Of a stretch of 6,662 bases of DNA, positions 6,548 to 6,662 are shown piece by piece. Below the pieces are notes generated by a model, which worked only from the letters and a program-made list of their open reading frames with translations, searched no databases and was not told the origin of the DNA. Numbering within the stretch: the stretch's first letter is position 1; each line of letters opens with the position of its first letter. The stretch is taken from positions 1 to 6,662 of the forward strand of contig CAJTTQ010000052.1 in NCBI GenBank assembly GCA_910579145.1, written 5' to 3'. The translations under genes and the position numbers were made by a program. The stretch comes from an uncultured Eubacterium sp. GTDB lineage: Bacteria; Bacillota; Clostridia; Lachnospirales; Lachnospiraceae.

Positions 6548-6662
6548 TTAGAGTTTTGCGTTTGAAAGATTGGCAGTGTTGTCAGCTTCTGTCACCGTTA
6601 CTGTACACGTCGCCGTCTTGTTTCCGTCTGCTGTTGTTACCGTAATCGTTGCTGTCCCTGCT
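6548..6662 (-). CDS. C-terminal end of a bacterial Ig-like (Big) domain protein, partial
   Basis: The last 37 codons of a gene entering from the right edge, ending in TAA (complement of 6548-6550). The peptide begins AGTATITVTTADGNKTATCT, continues VTVTEAD and ends NTANLSNAKL. The Ala-Gly-Thr-Ala-Thr-Ile-Thr-Val followed by a Gly-Asn-Lys turn and Thr-Cys-Thr-Val-Thr-Val is the closing beta-hairpin of a Big_2-type domain, common in secreted proteins of Clostridia. After the domain there is only a short polar tail, so unlike the two downstream genes it does not end in the LRR module. The start and the rest of the protein lie outside the window. It is on the same strand as the two large genes and probably part of the same operon. 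Confidence 0.8.
   Translation of the reverse strand, partial: AGTATITVTTADGNKTATCTVTVTEADNTANLSNAKL

Overview
The window looks like a chromosomal segment of a gut-type Clostridia bacterium, most likely Lachnospiraceae. The basis is the set of protein families (a DUF5713-type small protein, a DUF6273 domain with a DTNGDG loop, BspA-like leucine-rich repeat C-termini, bacterial Ig-like domains), strong AGGAG/GGAGG ribosome binding sites and moderate GC. The assignment rests on recognition by eye, not on a search.

Layout. At the left edge a small plus-strand gene (33-359) encodes an acidic 108-residue DUF5713-like protein. It converges on a long minus-strand cluster. Between them, 360-497 carries a strong bidirectional terminator-like hairpin and a second, weaker hairpin with a U-tract for the minus strand. 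The minus-strand cluster, in transcription order from the right edge, has three genes. First is the last 37 codons of a protein ending in a bacterial Ig-like (Big) domain (6548-6662, truncated by the window). After a 97-bp gap comes a 1088-residue secreted multidomain protein (3184-6450). After only 19 bp comes an 888-residue secreted protein (498-3164).

How the genes fit together. The two large proteins have different N-terminal bodies: a propeller-like region, an Ig-like domain and DUF6273 in one; a region with degenerate WG-type repeats in the other. They end the same way: a Pro/Ser/Thr linker, a run of Asp/Glu, then a very basic leucine-rich repeat module of about 116 residues that is roughly half identical between them. 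Neither has an LPXTG signal, SLH domain or other familiar wall anchor. The likely picture is a small operon of exported surface or extracellular proteins in which the shared C-terminal module does a common job, such as envelope retention or partner binding. That role is inference. No promoter for this operon is visible; it probably lies upstream, beyond the right edge. There are no tRNA, rRNA, CRISPR or insertion-sequence features.
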